Shown here: positions 42,597 to 51,542 of the stretch, piece after piece
Numbering within the stretch: position 1 is the stretch's first letter
Layout of the letters: every line of letters begins with the position of its first letter
From: an uncultured Clostridia bacterium
GTDB lineage: Bacteria; Bacillota; Clostridia; Saccharofermentanales; Saccharofermentanaceae
Direction: 5' to 3'
Assembly (NCBI GenBank): GCA_946403085.1
Contig: CAMIYM010000005.1
Span: 148,594 to 212,593, forward strand
DNA: 64,000 bases
The notes under the pieces: generated by a model
Database searches by the model: none
Told to the model about the DNA's origin: nothing
The model's input: the letters and a program-made list of their open reading frames with translations, nothing else
Program-made: the position numbers and the translations under genes

Positions 42597-42660
42597 AAAA
42601 GTTACACAAAAAGGCTGATTTGTGTAATTTTCGAGCGAAAAAAGACGGCAAAAGTTACAT
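42597..42660 (+). repeat. AAAAGTTACA words and dyad
   Basis: AAAAGTTACACA (42597-42608) faces TGTGTAATTTT (42621-42631) across 12 bases; AAAAGTTACA recurs at 42650, offset 53. The rest of 42365-42721 holds the terminator and a GC-rich stretch at 42667-42680 with no assigned role. Confidence 0.75.
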
Positions 42661-42721
42661 AAAAGCCGCGCGCGGGGGGCTTACATGTGGGCTATATATG
42701 CGCGGGGGAGCAATAAATTAA

Positions 42722-42862
42722 TTACGACGAACACCTGCTCCTGCACTTCTCGCAGTTGCCGCAGCAGGATGAGCCGCTCTTCTTACGCTTAACAACTAGG
42801 AGCACGGCACCAACAATAACTGCAGCAATTACAGCGATGAGCACGATATCGACAGGTCTCAT
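42722..42862 (-). CDS. FeoB-associated Cys-rich membrane protein
   Basis: A 46-residue peptide starting MRPVDIVLIAVIAAVI: one membrane helix (about 4-24), a basic stretch KRKK, then CCGNCEKCRSRC with five cysteines. This is the standard small partner encoded after feoB in Clostridia. Its ATG overlaps the feoB stop (ATGA), so translation is coupled. It may help iron handling at the inner face; its exact role is not known. Confidence 0.92.
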   Translation of the reverse strand: MRPVDIVLIAVIAAVIVGAVLLVVKRKKSGSSCCGNCEKCRSRCSS

Positions 42863-45240
42863 ACAAGGCCTCCTGTGCATAAGAGGACGATGATCCTGAA
42901 AAGGAAGCTTACGATCCAGGCGAGGATGCACTGCCAGAGAACGACAGCTGCGGCCCACTTCCAGCCGAGTTCGCGCTTGACCGATGCGATCGCGGCAACG
43001 CACGGAGTGTAAAGAAGGCTGAAGATGAGGAGCGTGCCTGCTTCGAGCATGCCGAGGACGGCCGTGATGCCGCCTTCAGCTCCGAAAAGAACTTCCAGGA
43101 CAGATACGACACTCTCTTTTGCCATGAAGCCGCTGATAAGCGACGTTACGATGCGCCAGTCGCCAAGGCCCAAGGGCTTCATGACGGGGGCGATGAAGCC
43201 TGAGATCAGTGCCATGATGCTCGTGGACGAATCAGAAACAAGATTGAATCTTGTATCAAAACTCTGAAGGAACCATACGACGACTGTCGCGATGAGGATG
43301 ACCGAGAAAGCCTTCTGCAGGAAGTCTTTTGCCTTCTCCCACATGAGCTGCAGGGTGCTTCTCAGAGAAGGGAGTCTGTAGTTCGGAAGCTCCATAACAA
43401 ACGGTGCAGCTTCGCCCTTGAAGAGGACCTTCTTATAGACAAATGCGACGAGGATGCCAACAACGATACTGAGGAGATAGAGGCCCGTCATGATGAATCC
43501 GCCCTTGCCCGGGAAGAACGCGTTAACGAAGAATGCGTAGATCGGGAGCTTCGCGGTGCAGCTCATGAAAGGTGTCAGGATGATGGTCATCTTACGGTCC
43601 CTGTCGGAAGGAAGCGTTCTCGTCGACATGACGGCCGGAACTGTGCAGCCGAAGCCGATAAGGAGCGGCACGATAGATCTTCCGGAAAGGCCGATCTTCC
43701 TTAAGAGCTTGTCCATGAAGAATGCGATCCTCGCGATGTATCCGCTGTCTTCAAGAAGTGACAGGAAGAAGAACATGACGACGACTATCGGCAGGAAGCT
43801 CAGTACGCCTCCGACGCCCTCGAAAATACCGTCGATTATGAGGCTGTGGATGACTTCATTTACGTTGGCACTTGTAAGTGCTTTGTCCGTTATGTCGGTC
43901 AGCTTCTCGATGCCGGTCTCAAGGAGCCACTGAAGGCCTGCGCCTATGACATTGAATGTCAGGACGAAGACCGCCGCCATGATGAGAATGAAGATCGGGA
44001 TGGCAGTAAACTTGCCTGTCAGGATCTTATCTGCCTTCTCGCTTCTGGCGCGCTCTTTATTGTAGACGGGCTTGGTAACGCACTTGGCGACAAGCTGCAT
44101 GATGTAAGCAAATCTCATGTCGGCGACGGCAGCAGCGGGATCTAAGCCGGACTGCTGGTCGAGCTTGACTCTGATGTGCTCTAAGAGGTCCTTCTCGTTA
44201 TCGTCGAGCTTGAGCTTCTCTAAGATGAGATTGTCGCCTTCGAGGGCTTTGCATGCCGAAAATCTTAAGGGCAGGCCGCACCTCTCGGAATTGTCATCGA
44301 CGATGTGCTCGACTGCATGGATCGAACTGTGTATGGGGCTGCCTTCCGGGCAGAAATCCTGCTCCAGAGGCTTCTCGCAATACTTTGCGATGTGGATGGC
44401 GTGCGAGATAAGCTCGTCGATACCCTGGTTCTTAGCGGCGCTGATCGGAACGACAGGCACGCCTAAGATGTGCTCCATCCTGTTGATGTCGACAGAGCCG
44501 CCGTTTCCGGTCAGCTCGTCCATCATGTTGAGAGCGACAACGACCGGCCTGTCCATCTCGAGAAGCTGCATCGTCAGGTAAAGATTACGCTCGATGTTAG
44601 TCGAGTCGACGATGTTGATGATAGCGTCAGGCTTGCTGTCGAGAACGAAATCTCTTGAGACGATCTCCTCGCTTGAATAAGGGGACATCGAATAGATGCC
44701 CGGAAGATCTGTAATAACTGTATTGGGATAGCCGATGATCGCGCCGTCCTTGCGGTCGACCGTGACACCGGGGAAATTGCCGACATGCTGGTTGGAACCT
44801 GTCAGGCGGTTAAAGAGCGTGGTCTTGCCGCTGTTCTGGTTGCCGACCAGGGCAAAAGTAAGTTTATGGTCATCAGGAAGAGGATTCTCTGTTTTCTTGT
44901 CGTGGTGGATGCCCGGCTCGCCGAGATTAGGGTGCGCGACCTTCTCTTTGCGCTTCTTGGAGCCCGACCCCTCAGCATCTTTCTGCTCGCTGTCTTTGCG
45001 GTCTTCAGCTTTCTTATCTGCCATGACCACATCGATCCTGGCGGCATCGTCCAGTCTTAAGGACAGTTCATAGCCGTGGATCCTGACTTCGACCGGATCG
45101 CCCATCGGCGCGAATTTCACGATGGTGATCTCAGCACCGGGAATGATTCCCATGTCAAGGAAATGCTGCCTTAAAGCACCCTCGCCGCCGACCTTCTTTA
45201 CGACGCAGCTCTGCCCTTCTTTGAGTTCTTTTAATGTCAT
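42859..45240 (-). CDS. feoB: Ferrous iron transporter, FeoA-FeoB fusion
   Basis: A 793-residue Fe(II) uptake protein. Residues 1-75 are a FeoA SH3-like domain (MTLKELKEGQSC...LDMGIIPGAE). A charged linker (76-122) joins a G domain: P-loop GNQNSGKT (133-140), DLPGIYS, and NMMD for guanine. The rest is the membrane channel with two gate repeats (SGRSIVPLLIGFGCTVPA, FMSCTAKLPIYAFF) and a late FMAKESVVSVLEVLFG motif. FeoA and FeoB are usually separate, but fusions occur in Clostridia. GAGGGG precedes the ATG. Two DtxR-like boxes upstream indicate iron control. Confidence 0.97.
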   Translation of the reverse strand: MTLKELKEGQSCVVKKVGGEGALRQHFLDMGIIPGAEITIVKFAPMGDPVEVRIHGYELSLRLDDAARIDVVMADKKAEDRKDSEQKDAEGSGSKKRKEKVAHPNLGEPGIHHDKKTENPLPDDHKLTFALVGNQNSGKTTLFNRLTGSNQHVGNFPGVTVDRKDGAIIGYPNTVITDLPGIYSMSPYSSEEIVSRDFVLDSKPDAIINIVDSTNIERNLYLTMQLLEMDRPVVVALNMMDELTGNGGSVDINRMEHILGVPVVPISAAKNQGIDELISHAIHIAKYCEKPLEQDFCPEGSPIHSSIHAVEHIVDDNSERCGLPLRFSACKALEGDNLILEKLKLDDNEKDLLEHIRVKLDQQSGLDPAAAVADMRFAYIMQLVAKCVTKPVYNKERARSEKADKILTGKFTAIPIFILIMAAVFVLTFNVIGAGLQWLLETGIEKLTDITDKALTSANVNEVIHSLIIDGIFEGVGGVLSFLPIVVVMFFFLSLLEDSGYIARIAFFMDKLLRKIGLSGRSIVPLLIGFGCTVPAVMSTRTLPSDRDRKMTIILTPFMSCTAKLPIYAFFVNAFFPGKGGFIMTGLYLLSIVVGILVAFVYKKVLFKGEAAPFVMELPNYRLPSLRSTLQLMWEKAKDFLQKAFSVILIATVVVWFLQSFDTRFNLVSDSSTSIMALISGFIAPVMKPLGLGDWRIVTSLISGFMAKESVVSVLEVLFGAEGGITAVLGMLEAGTLLIFSLLYTPCVAAIASVKRELGWKWAAAVVLWQCILAWIVSFLFRIIVLLCTGGLV

Positions 45241-45320
45241 ACTGTTCCCCTCTGCAATGACCCTGTTAGTTCATTTTCGAGATTATTATATATTCGGGGC
45301 ACGCCATAGGGATATTGACA

Positions 45321-45381
45321 GTTAGAATAAACTAACCACTTGGTTTCAAGGCTTGATTTTGTACGGTTAGCACAATCTAAC
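45321..45381 (-). promoter_or_regulatory. Two DtxR/IdeR-like operator boxes
   Basis: GTTAGAATAAACTAAC (45321-45336) and GTTAGCACAATCTAAC (45366-45381) share the perfect plan GTTAG-N6-CTAAC. Centres are 45 bp apart, 80-140 bp before the feoB ATG. The shape matches iron-dependent DtxR-family sites. Promoter hexamers are not clear. Confidence 0.8.
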
Positions 45382-45505
45382 TATGACGGGTCTCATTTTT
45401 CGAAAAGTCGTGCGCCAAAACTTCTTCTCCCCTGCAATTCCAAAACGGCCGAGAATGATGTAGCATAAGGTATCCCAAGGTGATTTAAATAAAGAGAGGC
45501 ACAAC

Positions 45506-46984
45506 ATGGACTATTCAGCAAAGAAGACGATCAAGAGCGCAAACCCTTATATGCCGTTGTGGGAGCATGTTCCGGACGGCGAGCCGCGTGTTTTCACTTA
45601 TAACGGCGAGACGCGGATCTATCTTTACGGATCTCACGATACGAAGAAGACGGATTACTGCGGTCCTGACTACGTCGTATGGTCCGCGCCCGTTGATGAC
45701 CTCACGAACTGGAAGTGCCACGGCGTCTGCTACACGGCATCTGACGGCGGCGATCTTTATGCACCTGACGTTGTCCAGAAGGGCGACACTTTCTATATGT
45801 ATGCAGCGGAGAACAGAGGTTCTTCGATCATGCTCGTTACTTCCAAGACTCCGTGGGGACCTTTTACAAATCCCGTGAAGACAGAGCTTGGATTTGACCC
45901 GGGCATCCTGGTCGATGACGACGGAAAAGTCTATGCTTTCTGGGGATTCTGCGAGTGCCATGCGGGCGAGCTTAATGACGATATGTGCACGATCAAGAAA
46001 GAGACCGTAAGACATCACATCATCGGACATTCCAAGCCTTACTGGATCAAGGAAGATGACGGCCACGTTATTCCTGAGGACGGCTTTTTCGAAGCTTCAA
46101 GCCCTCGAAAAGTTAACGGCAAGTATGTCTTCGTATATTCAAAGCGTTATGAATACCATAAGCCCGAGCTCGGTGTCTTCGGAAGCTGCAACGGTTTCCT
46201 CTCATACAAGTGGAGCGACTCTCCTCTCGGAGATTACAAGGACGGCGGCGACATCAGCTTCAACGGCGGCGAGGTCATCACAGGACCTGACGGCAACGGC
46301 ATAATGACATATCAGTGGGGCAACAATCACGGCTCACTGATGAAGATAAAAGACCAGTGGTATGTCTTCTATCACAGACAGACCGGCTGCGACGAATATG
46401 CAAGACAGGCAATGGTCGAACCCGTCGATGTCGCTCTGGGCAAGGACGGCAAGATCTATATCGGCAAGATCTCTTATGAGAACGGTGAGCCCGTAAGCTC
46501 GACAGTCGTCGACATGACTTCACAGGGCTTCAACAAAGACGGTCTGGATGCTTTCTCAGTCATATCAGCAGGATATACCTGCCACATGTACGACGGCACC
46601 GGAAAGCCCAACTTCCTGGATAATGCGGAGGGCACGAACAAGGGCGTAAGACGAGCTCACATCAAGCCTGTTTACGAAGGCGATTCATCTCCTGTCGTAG
46701 ATATCCAGAGCGGTGCGACGATCGGATTCAAATATCTCAACTTCGGAAGCGAAGGTGCTTCCAAGGCTTCCATCAAGGGCTCTTTCCCTAAGGGCTTTAC
46801 GGTCAGTATCAGACTCGATACCTATGACGGTGAAGTGGTCTCTTCTGCTAAGGCTGATGAGGATTCGGAGGAACTTGTTTTCGAGATCGGCAAGAAGATC
46901 ACCGGAAAGCACGCGGTATATTTTGAATTCATCACGGATGATGATGACAAGAGAGCCGTCCTTGATGTATTCACATTCGATTGA
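45506..46984 (+). CDS. Glycoside hydrolase family 43 with C-terminal CBM6-like domain
   Basis: A 492-residue five-blade propeller glycosidase. A catalytic Asp near residue 25 (HVPDGEPRVF), an Asp in FDPGILVDD, and a Glu in FFEASSPRKV are the expected GH43 residues. Residues 350-492 resemble a carbohydrate-binding beta-sandwich. There is no signal peptide, so it acts inside the cell on imported oligosaccharides, probably arabino- or xylo-oligosaccharides. GAGAGG precedes the ATG. It is monocistronic. Confidence 0.9.
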   Translation: MDYSAKKTIKSANPYMPLWEHVPDGEPRVFTYNGETRIYLYGSHDTKKTDYCGPDYVVWSAPVDDLTNWKCHGVCYTASDGGDLYAPDVVQKGDTFYMYAAENRGSSIMLVTSKTPWGPFTNPVKTELGFDPGILVDDDGKVYAFWGFCECHAGELNDDMCTIKKETVRHHIIGHSKPYWIKEDDGHVIPEDGFFEASSPRKVNGKYVFVYSKRYEYHKPELGVFGSCNGFLSYKWSDSPLGDYKDGGDISFNGGEVITGPDGNGIMTYQWGNNHGSLMKIKDQWYVFYHRQTGCDEYARQAMVEPVDVALGKDGKIYIGKISYENGEPVSSTVVDMTSQGFNKDGLDAFSVISAGYTCHMYDGTGKPNFLDNAEGTNKGVRRAHIKPVYEGDSSPVVDIQSGATIGFKYLNFGSEGASKASIKGSFPKGFTVSIRLDTYDGEVVSSAKADEDSEELVFEIGKKITGKHAVYFEFITDDDDKRAVLDVFTFD

Positions 46985-47077
46985 TTAAGTCTCGAAAATT
47001 CGGCATTTTTTCAGTTTTCCAGGTCAAAGATTTGTGATATTCTTTCACGTAGTTAATTGTTTCTTATGGGGGATCAT

Positions 47078-47638
47078 ATGGGGACAAAAGCAACCAAGAT
47101 CATTATGAGCATTCTGGCACTGTCTTTTATGTGCCTGTTTCTTGTTGCCTGCGGAGAGAAAAAGCAGCCCCAGTACATTTTGATGTCCGCCGAGAATAAC
47201 GGCCTGGTCGAGTCCTACAGAGCTTACTTCGAGCTTGACGGCAATAATGTCCAGTCCATGAAGGAAATGCGTTTTGACGCCCTGATCAAGGACACCTCCA
47301 ATTACAAGCTCGCTGAGGTCAAGATCTATGAATATGAGGTTTCCGCTACGACTGCAAAGCCGGAAGACTGGAAATTCACAAAAGAGGTCACCACGGAGAA
47401 GCAGGCTTTTAACAGAAAGACTCTCATCAGATATCTGCGTCTCATGAAGCTTCCTTACTATGGAACCATCAGGATCAAGGTATCAGATTTTGACGGATAC
47501 AGCGTAGTCGAAGTCTGGAGAATGGATGGCAAGACAGTTCTTGATAATCAGAGCGCATTATTCAAGAGCGGCCATCAGGTAAATACTCCCGCTAATGTCT
47601 CGCTCAAGTCTCTGGACAGAGTTTACAAGAAGAGATGA
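47078..47638 (+). CDS. Lipoprotein of unknown function
   Basis: A 186-residue lipoprotein. I prefer ATG 47078, which follows GGGGGAT; ATG 47066 and TTG 47057 are alternatives. The signal helix ends in lipobox LVAC. The mature part alternates beta strands (YRAYFELDGNN, KLAEVKIYEYEVSA, TIRIKVSDFDGYSVVEVWRM) and resembles no family I can name. It converges with the next gene, with only 3 bases between the stops. Confidence 0.75.
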   Translation: MGTKATKIIMSILALSFMCLFLVACGEKKQPQYILMSAENNGLVESYRAYFELDGNNVQSMKEMRFDALIKDTSNYKLAEVKIYEYEVSATTAKPEDWKFTKEVTTEKQAFNRKTLIRYLRLMKLPYYGTIRIKVSDFDGYSVVEVWRMDGKTVLDNQSALFKSGHQVNTPANVSLKSLDRVYKKR

Positions 47639-47641
47639 TCC

Positions 47642-48154
47642 TTACTCCGTCTCGCCGCCTACAGTGTACCAGGTGCCCGTATCAGGGTCTTTCAAGGTAA
47701 ATACCGTCATGCCCTCCGACTCGGGATCGTTCCTGTTAACCACATCGTGATAGTAACCGAATTCTTTGTAGACCGTACCGGAAGTGGTTCTCGCACCGTT
47801 GTAATTAACGCCGTAGTGTTCCTTGTAAATCTCGCCGTTCTTGTCTTTGCCCATGCCTTCATTCTGGTACTTGATGCTCTTATAAGACTCGATCTTCCCG
47901 TCCATGTGAGCGAAAAATACCTCCCACTCCTTCTCAAGATCGTGGGTCTTTTTTATCTTTGGCGAGAACAGACCGCAAAGGCTCTCTATATCTTCATTCT
48001 TCAGGTATTCGAAGACCTTCTCCGCATATTCTTTCTCGGCACTTTTCGCGCCGCCTGTCACGTTCTTTATCAGTGAACATCCCGCGATCTGCATCACCAG
48101 GATCAAGCTCAATGTGACTGCTGTAACCGCCCTTATGCCGGCCTTTTTACTCAT
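47642..48154 (-). CDS. Lipoprotein, DUF5104-like
   Basis: A 170-residue lipoprotein with a signal ending in lipobox IAGC (about Cys26). Residues 40-170 have the plan of DUF5104/DUF4829-type small alpha+beta (cystatin/NTF2-like) domains: AEKVFEYLKNEDIESLCGLFSP, then paired strands ending TWYTVGG. It starts 1 base after the hydrolase stop, so it is the fourth gene of the TetR operon. Confidence 0.75.
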   Translation of the reverse strand: MSKKAGIRAVTAVTLSLILVMQIAGCSLIKNVTGGAKSAEKEYAEKVFEYLKNEDIESLCGLFSPKIKKTHDLEKEWEVFFAHMDGKIESYKSIKYQNEGMGKDKNGEIYKEHYGVNYNGARTTSGTVYKEFGYYHDVVNRNDPESEGMTVFTLKDPDTGTWYTVGGETE

Positions 48155-48155
48155 T

Positions 48156-48992
48156 TCAGATTCCCTCTATCCACGTCATATACTTATCTAGTGTCTTATT
48201 CTCTCCGCGCTCGAAAAGAAAACACCCCGCAGTATACCACGAATGAGTATTTCTCTTATCTTCAACCTCGTAGATGCTGCAGATGTTTCCGGCTTCTCCC
48301 GCCTTCTCCGCGAAGTCTTCTGCGCACCCGAACCCGACCAGACCGTCGTGCCTGCTCTGAATAAGCAGCATCGGAATGTTGCTCTTATCCATTAGCTCTT
48401 TAGGCTCTCCCTCACGCCTGTCATACCCCTTCGCGAAAAGCATGTTTATAAGCATCTTCAAAGTCTTTGTCGCATCTTTCCTGAATGAATACGGGCCTCC
48501 GAATCCGATGTATCCGATGATATCCGAAACATCGACGTTATACTTCTCCTGCACTTTTTTGCTGTAGCACAAGATGGACGATAAATGTGCGCCCGCAGAA
48601 GGCCCTGTGAGGACGATCTTTGATGTGTCTATGCCCTTTTCCTTCAGGTATTTAACCGCTGCATTATATGCCGCACAAACATCTTCTATCTGCGTGGGAT
48701 ATTTATTCTTCGGTGATAATCTGTAACCTATCGAGACGAAGCGGTAGCCCTGTCTTGCCATGCACTGTCCGACATAGTCGAAGAACTTCGGATTTCCTGC
48801 ATTCCAGCCGCCTCCGTGTACCCAGAAAACGATCTTATCGCTGGTTCTTTTCGAGGGCTCGTAGTAATAGAAATACTGCTCTTTGTCAGGTCCATAAGTC
48901 TCCTTCTCGGGCGTGACTTCCTTCTTTGTCTTGAATAGGTACCTCCAGAAGATCGGATAATAACTTAGATTCTCTCTGATGTAATCGATCAC
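48156..48992 (-). CDS. Alpha/beta hydrolase (HSL-type esterase)
   Basis: A 278-residue hydrolase started at GTG 48992, whose GTGA overlaps the stop of the previous gene and which follows AAGGGAG; an ATG at 49022 lies before that Shine-Dalgarno. VHGGGWN (oxyanion) and GPSAGAH (nucleophile Ser) mark the hormone-sensitive-lipase group; SRHDGLV has the Asp and THSWYT the His. An N-terminal amphipathic stretch (YYPIFWRYLF) may touch the membrane. It likely hydrolyses acyl or acetyl esters. Confidence 0.9.
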   Translation of the reverse strand: MIDYIRENLSYYPIFWRYLFKTKKEVTPEKETYGPDKEQYFYYYEPSKRTSDKIVFWVHGGGWNAGNPKFFDYVGQCMARQGYRFVSIGYRLSPKNKYPTQIEDVCAAYNAAVKYLKEKGIDTSKIVLTGPSAGAHLSSILCYSKKVQEKYNVDVSDIIGYIGFGGPYSFRKDATKTLKMLINMLFAKGYDRREGEPKELMDKSNIPMLLIQSRHDGLVGFGCAEDFAEKAGEAGNICSIYEVEDKRNTHSWYTAGCFLFERGENKTLDKYMTWIEGI

Positions 48993-49738
48993 TTTGCAAA
49001 CTCCCTTACTTCCCTGATCCATTGATGCGGCTTAAAACATGCAAGTTCCGCGTGCGCCATGCCGTCAAAGCACTTAATCTCAATATTAGGATTCAATTCC
49101 TTCATCTTAAGGGCGCCCTTTTTGGCGACTGACTCATTGCCCTTTGTCCCGTGCATGAAAAGGATCCTCATGCCTTCCGGATACTTTACGAATCCGAACG
49201 GAGTGAAGACCGAGTCGATGATATTATCTACACTTTGCGGGTTCATGTTGTCAGCGATCTTAAGAAATGTCTCCCAGTATTCTTCCGGAAGAAAATCCTT
49301 CTCGAATGCGGCTTTTGTCTTCGGATCGCGTGCTCTGGACTTGCTTAGGATACTCTTGTAATTATTCTTCATAATGCCTTTGAGAAGACCGTTTACCTTC
49401 ATGAGCGGCGCGCCGTCTATGACGAGGTTTTCTATCTTTATGCCGGTGCTTTTCGCGAGCTCTGAAGCGATCCTGCCGCCCATCGAAAGACCTGCGAGAA
49501 GATAGACTTCGCCGTTAAGCTCATTCTGTATGTATTCCTCCAGCTTCCTTACCTCATCCTCTACGCTTATGAAAGTGCTCATCTCATCTTCGGTATGGCC
49601 GTCAAGCTCCGGCACGATCACATAATGGCTGCTCTCATAGACCTTCGCCGCCCTGTTCCAGATCTGATACGGCGTGAGCATTCCGTGAAGCAGCACGACC
49701 GCTTTATTATTCTTATCGCCATAAGTATGAAATATCAT
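48989..49738 (-). CDS. Alpha/beta hydrolase
   Basis: A 249-residue hydrolase. VVLLHGMLTPY is the oxyanion strand, AGLSMGGRIA holds nucleophile Ser, LFMHGTKGNE leads to the acid, and GMAHAEL the His. The small lid and length fit the Abhydrolase_6 group. It overlaps the TetR gene end by 4 bp and the next hydrolase by 4 bp. Confidence 0.9.
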   Translation of the reverse strand: MIFHTYGDKNNKAVVLLHGMLTPYQIWNRAAKVYESSHYVIVPELDGHTEDEMSTFISVEDEVRKLEEYIQNELNGEVYLLAGLSMGGRIASELAKSTGIKIENLVIDGAPLMKVNGLLKGIMKNNYKSILSKSRARDPKTKAAFEKDFLPEEYWETFLKIADNMNPQSVDNIIDSVFTPFGFVKYPEGMRILFMHGTKGNESVAKKGALKMKELNPNIEIKCFDGMAHAELACFKPHQWIREVREFAK

Positions 49739-50412
49739 TTCTTTGCCTTTCCGCCCATCATGAGGATCACCGATGTCGCGAGGTTCCTGAACATGTCTTC
49801 AGGCTTGTACTTGCCCTCGATGTGAGGGACCTTAAAGCATTCCGAGAGCACGTATCCTGTCTGGATCCCGTGGTAATTGACGATCATGAACTGGATGATC
49901 TCATCGATACTTGCAGCCGGCTTTAACTTGTTGTGCTTTACGACATCTTTTAAGAACTTCTCTGTCGCCACGGTCGCATAGAGCAGCGGACTCTGCTCGT
50001 CTTTTCCAAGTCTTTGCGCGATATTCATGGCGCGTTCGGGATCCGTCATCGCGAGCATGTCGCTATAGATCGACACCTTAAGCAGGTCCGTTCCGACTTC
50101 CTTCATGTACTCAGCCTGCATGGCGCAGATGTCGTAGATGGTCTGCTCCCACTTGTCGCGGTCTGCCTTTTTCAGGATCTCATCCAGCCTGTCATCTATC
50201 TTGTTGTTGCCGTTGATCGTGATGACGAGATCTTTCAGGACTTCATCAAGATCCTTGTAATATCTGTATATGAACCCGTGCGAAAAACCCGTCTCCTCAA
50301 TGATGTCCTTCATCTCGACAGACGTGATCGGCTTTCTGGTGCACACGCGGTACGCCGCATCAACGATCTCTTTACGCTTGTTCTTATAGTATTCTTCACT
50401 GACTTTGGGCAT
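49735..50412 (-). CDS. TetR-family regulator
   Basis: A 225-residue repressor. Residues 10-58 are the TetR helix-turn-helix (IVDAAYRVCTRKPITSVEMKDIIEETGFSHGFIYRYYKDLDEVL). The C-terminal ligand-binding part is helical. It heads a four-gene operon with two hydrolases and a lipoprotein and has a clear palindrome over its own -10 box, so autorepression released by an ester or lipid-like ligand is plausible. Confidence 0.95.
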   Translation of the reverse strand: MPKVSEEYYKNKRKEIVDAAYRVCTRKPITSVEMKDIIEETGFSHGFIYRYYKDLDEVLKDLVITINGNNKIDDRLDEILKKADRDKWEQTIYDICAMQAEYMKEVGTDLLKVSIYSDMLAMTDPERAMNIAQRLGKDEQSPLLYATVATEKFLKDVVKHNKLKPAASIDEIIQFMIVNYHGIQTGYVLSECFKVPHIEGKYKPEDMFRNLATSVILMMGGKAKK

Positions 50413-50434
50413 TTTTCTGGTGTCCGCCTTCGTA

Positions 50435-50479
50435 AAAATGACTTGGTGTCATTTTAATTTGTATGGGCAGAGTTGTCAA
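50435..50479 (-). promoter_or_regulatory. Promoter and palindromic operator of TetR operon
   Basis: Minus-strand TTGACA (50479-50474) and TAAAAT (50456-50451) are 17 bp apart. The palindrome AAAATGAC (50435-50442) / GTCATTTT (50448-50455), 5-bp centre, covers the -10 and start region, as expected for TetR autorepression. Confidence 0.85.
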
Positions 50480-50685
50480 GGCGGGTGAGACATAACGGCC
50501 TGTTAATCCCCCCCTAATTTGGTTCTTCACGATATCCTTGGGATTAGCATAAAGTTATTAGGCAAAGACATATGGTCTAAATGTGCCCCGGCATGCCCAT
50601 ATCTCGAAAAATGGTATTCGCGCAGTTCGTAAATCATGCTGGCGACGATGCTAATTAGTTCTTGCTCCATACAGTGCGCGAAAAT

Positions 50686-50774
50686 GTACGCATTTTGATG
50701 CCAAATGCGTACGTTTTTTGGTCTTGTAGTGTACAAAGGGCAAATTTGTAATCATTTCGGGGTCAAATGCGTAC
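50686..50774 (+). repeat. GTACGCATTT words, 62-bp offset
   Basis: GTACGCATTT (50686-50695) faces AAATGCGTAC (50703-50712) across 7 bases; AAATGCGTAC recurs at 50765, offset exactly 62. GTGTAC (50729) and GTACAC (50771) add another facing pair. Confidence 0.8.
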
Positions 50775-50877
50775 ACTTTTGCGTACTCTGGTTTCATGGA
50801 TAATGAAGTGTGGAGCAATTGCTGAAATTTTTGCTTGAAGAGTTGGTGCTGTGCTCCGGGTATACCCCCCCTCACTG

Positions 50878-50913
50878 ACATACTAAAATCGAAAAAATCA
50901 CGTTTTAGTATGT
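50878..50913 (+). repeat. 11-bp inverted repeat ACATACTAAAA
   Basis: ACATACTAAAA (50878-50888) and TTTTAGTATGT (50903-50913) are perfect complements with a 14-base centre, just after the DinB gene stop. It lacks a U-run for a normal terminator on the minus strand. The gap 50413-50971 otherwise holds the TetR promoter and the word repeats. Confidence 0.85.
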
Positions 50914-50971
50914 AATTCCGGTCCGGGCACGGCCGAAAAGCTAATCCAGGTCCGATCTCAATCAATAAGAA

Positions 50972-51496
50972 TCAGATCTTCGTCTGCCCTTCGCGGTATC
51001 TTCCGAAAAACACCCCGTCGTCGATGAACTTATCGGCATCAGAGACCCAGACCGGGAAAGCGCCTGTACTCAAAGCAGTCTGGCCGTTCAGCATGCCCGT
51101 GTGGAAAGGCAGGTGGCGGAACTGACGGAGGACCAGTTCCATTCTCGTGAAGCGGCAGTTCTCAGGGCATGAATAGAGCATGTCGTCAGTTAAAGTATCG
51201 AGGTAGTCCAAAGTCTTCTTCTCGACCTGATCCAGATACTCCAGGAGCTGCTCGTCAGAAAGCACGACTGATGTCGGATTATCCGGGTTATCCATTCCTT
51301 CCTCGTGGAACGCGGGTTCCTCGTAGACGTTGGGATTGATGAACCATTTGTCAGCGGAATGGAGCGCGTGGTAGACCCAGCGCCAGCAGGGCGCGCCGCA
51401 TATGACCGCGTCCCGGTCGTATGTCTTTATCGATGTCCTGATGTTAATAAAGTTCGGGACAACAGTTCTTTTGATTATCTTTACCAATTCATTCAT
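50972..51496 (-). CDS. DinB-family protein
   Basis: A 174-residue four-helix-bundle protein started at ATG 51496 behind GGAGG. WVYHALHSADKWF and FRHLPFHTGML have the spaced His residues that bind metal in DinB/YfiT-like proteins, the family of mycothiol- or bacillithiol-dependent transferases. Which thiol, if any, it uses is unknown. It follows the exporter genes by 46 bp and may share their transcript. Confidence 0.85.
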   Translation of the reverse strand: MNELVKIIKRTVVPNFINIRTSIKTYDRDAVICGAPCWRWVYHALHSADKWFINPNVYEEPAFHEEGMDNPDNPTSVVLSDEQLLEYLDQVEKKTLDYLDTLTDDMLYSCPENCRFTRMELVLRQFRHLPFHTGMLNGQTALSTGAFPVWVSDADKFIDDGVFFGRYREGQTKI

Positions 51497-51542
51497 TTTG
51501 AGATCCTCCGTTTTGCGGGGCCGGATAAAGGCCCGCGCTGAA

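Noticed and set aside
45241..45505. Search for a metal riboswitch before feoB
   Set aside because: No conserved multi-helix structure was seen; two clear DNA dyads explain regulation better.
50651..50965. 104-codon frame in the gap before the DinB gene
   Set aside because: It crosses the word repeats and has no family resemblance.
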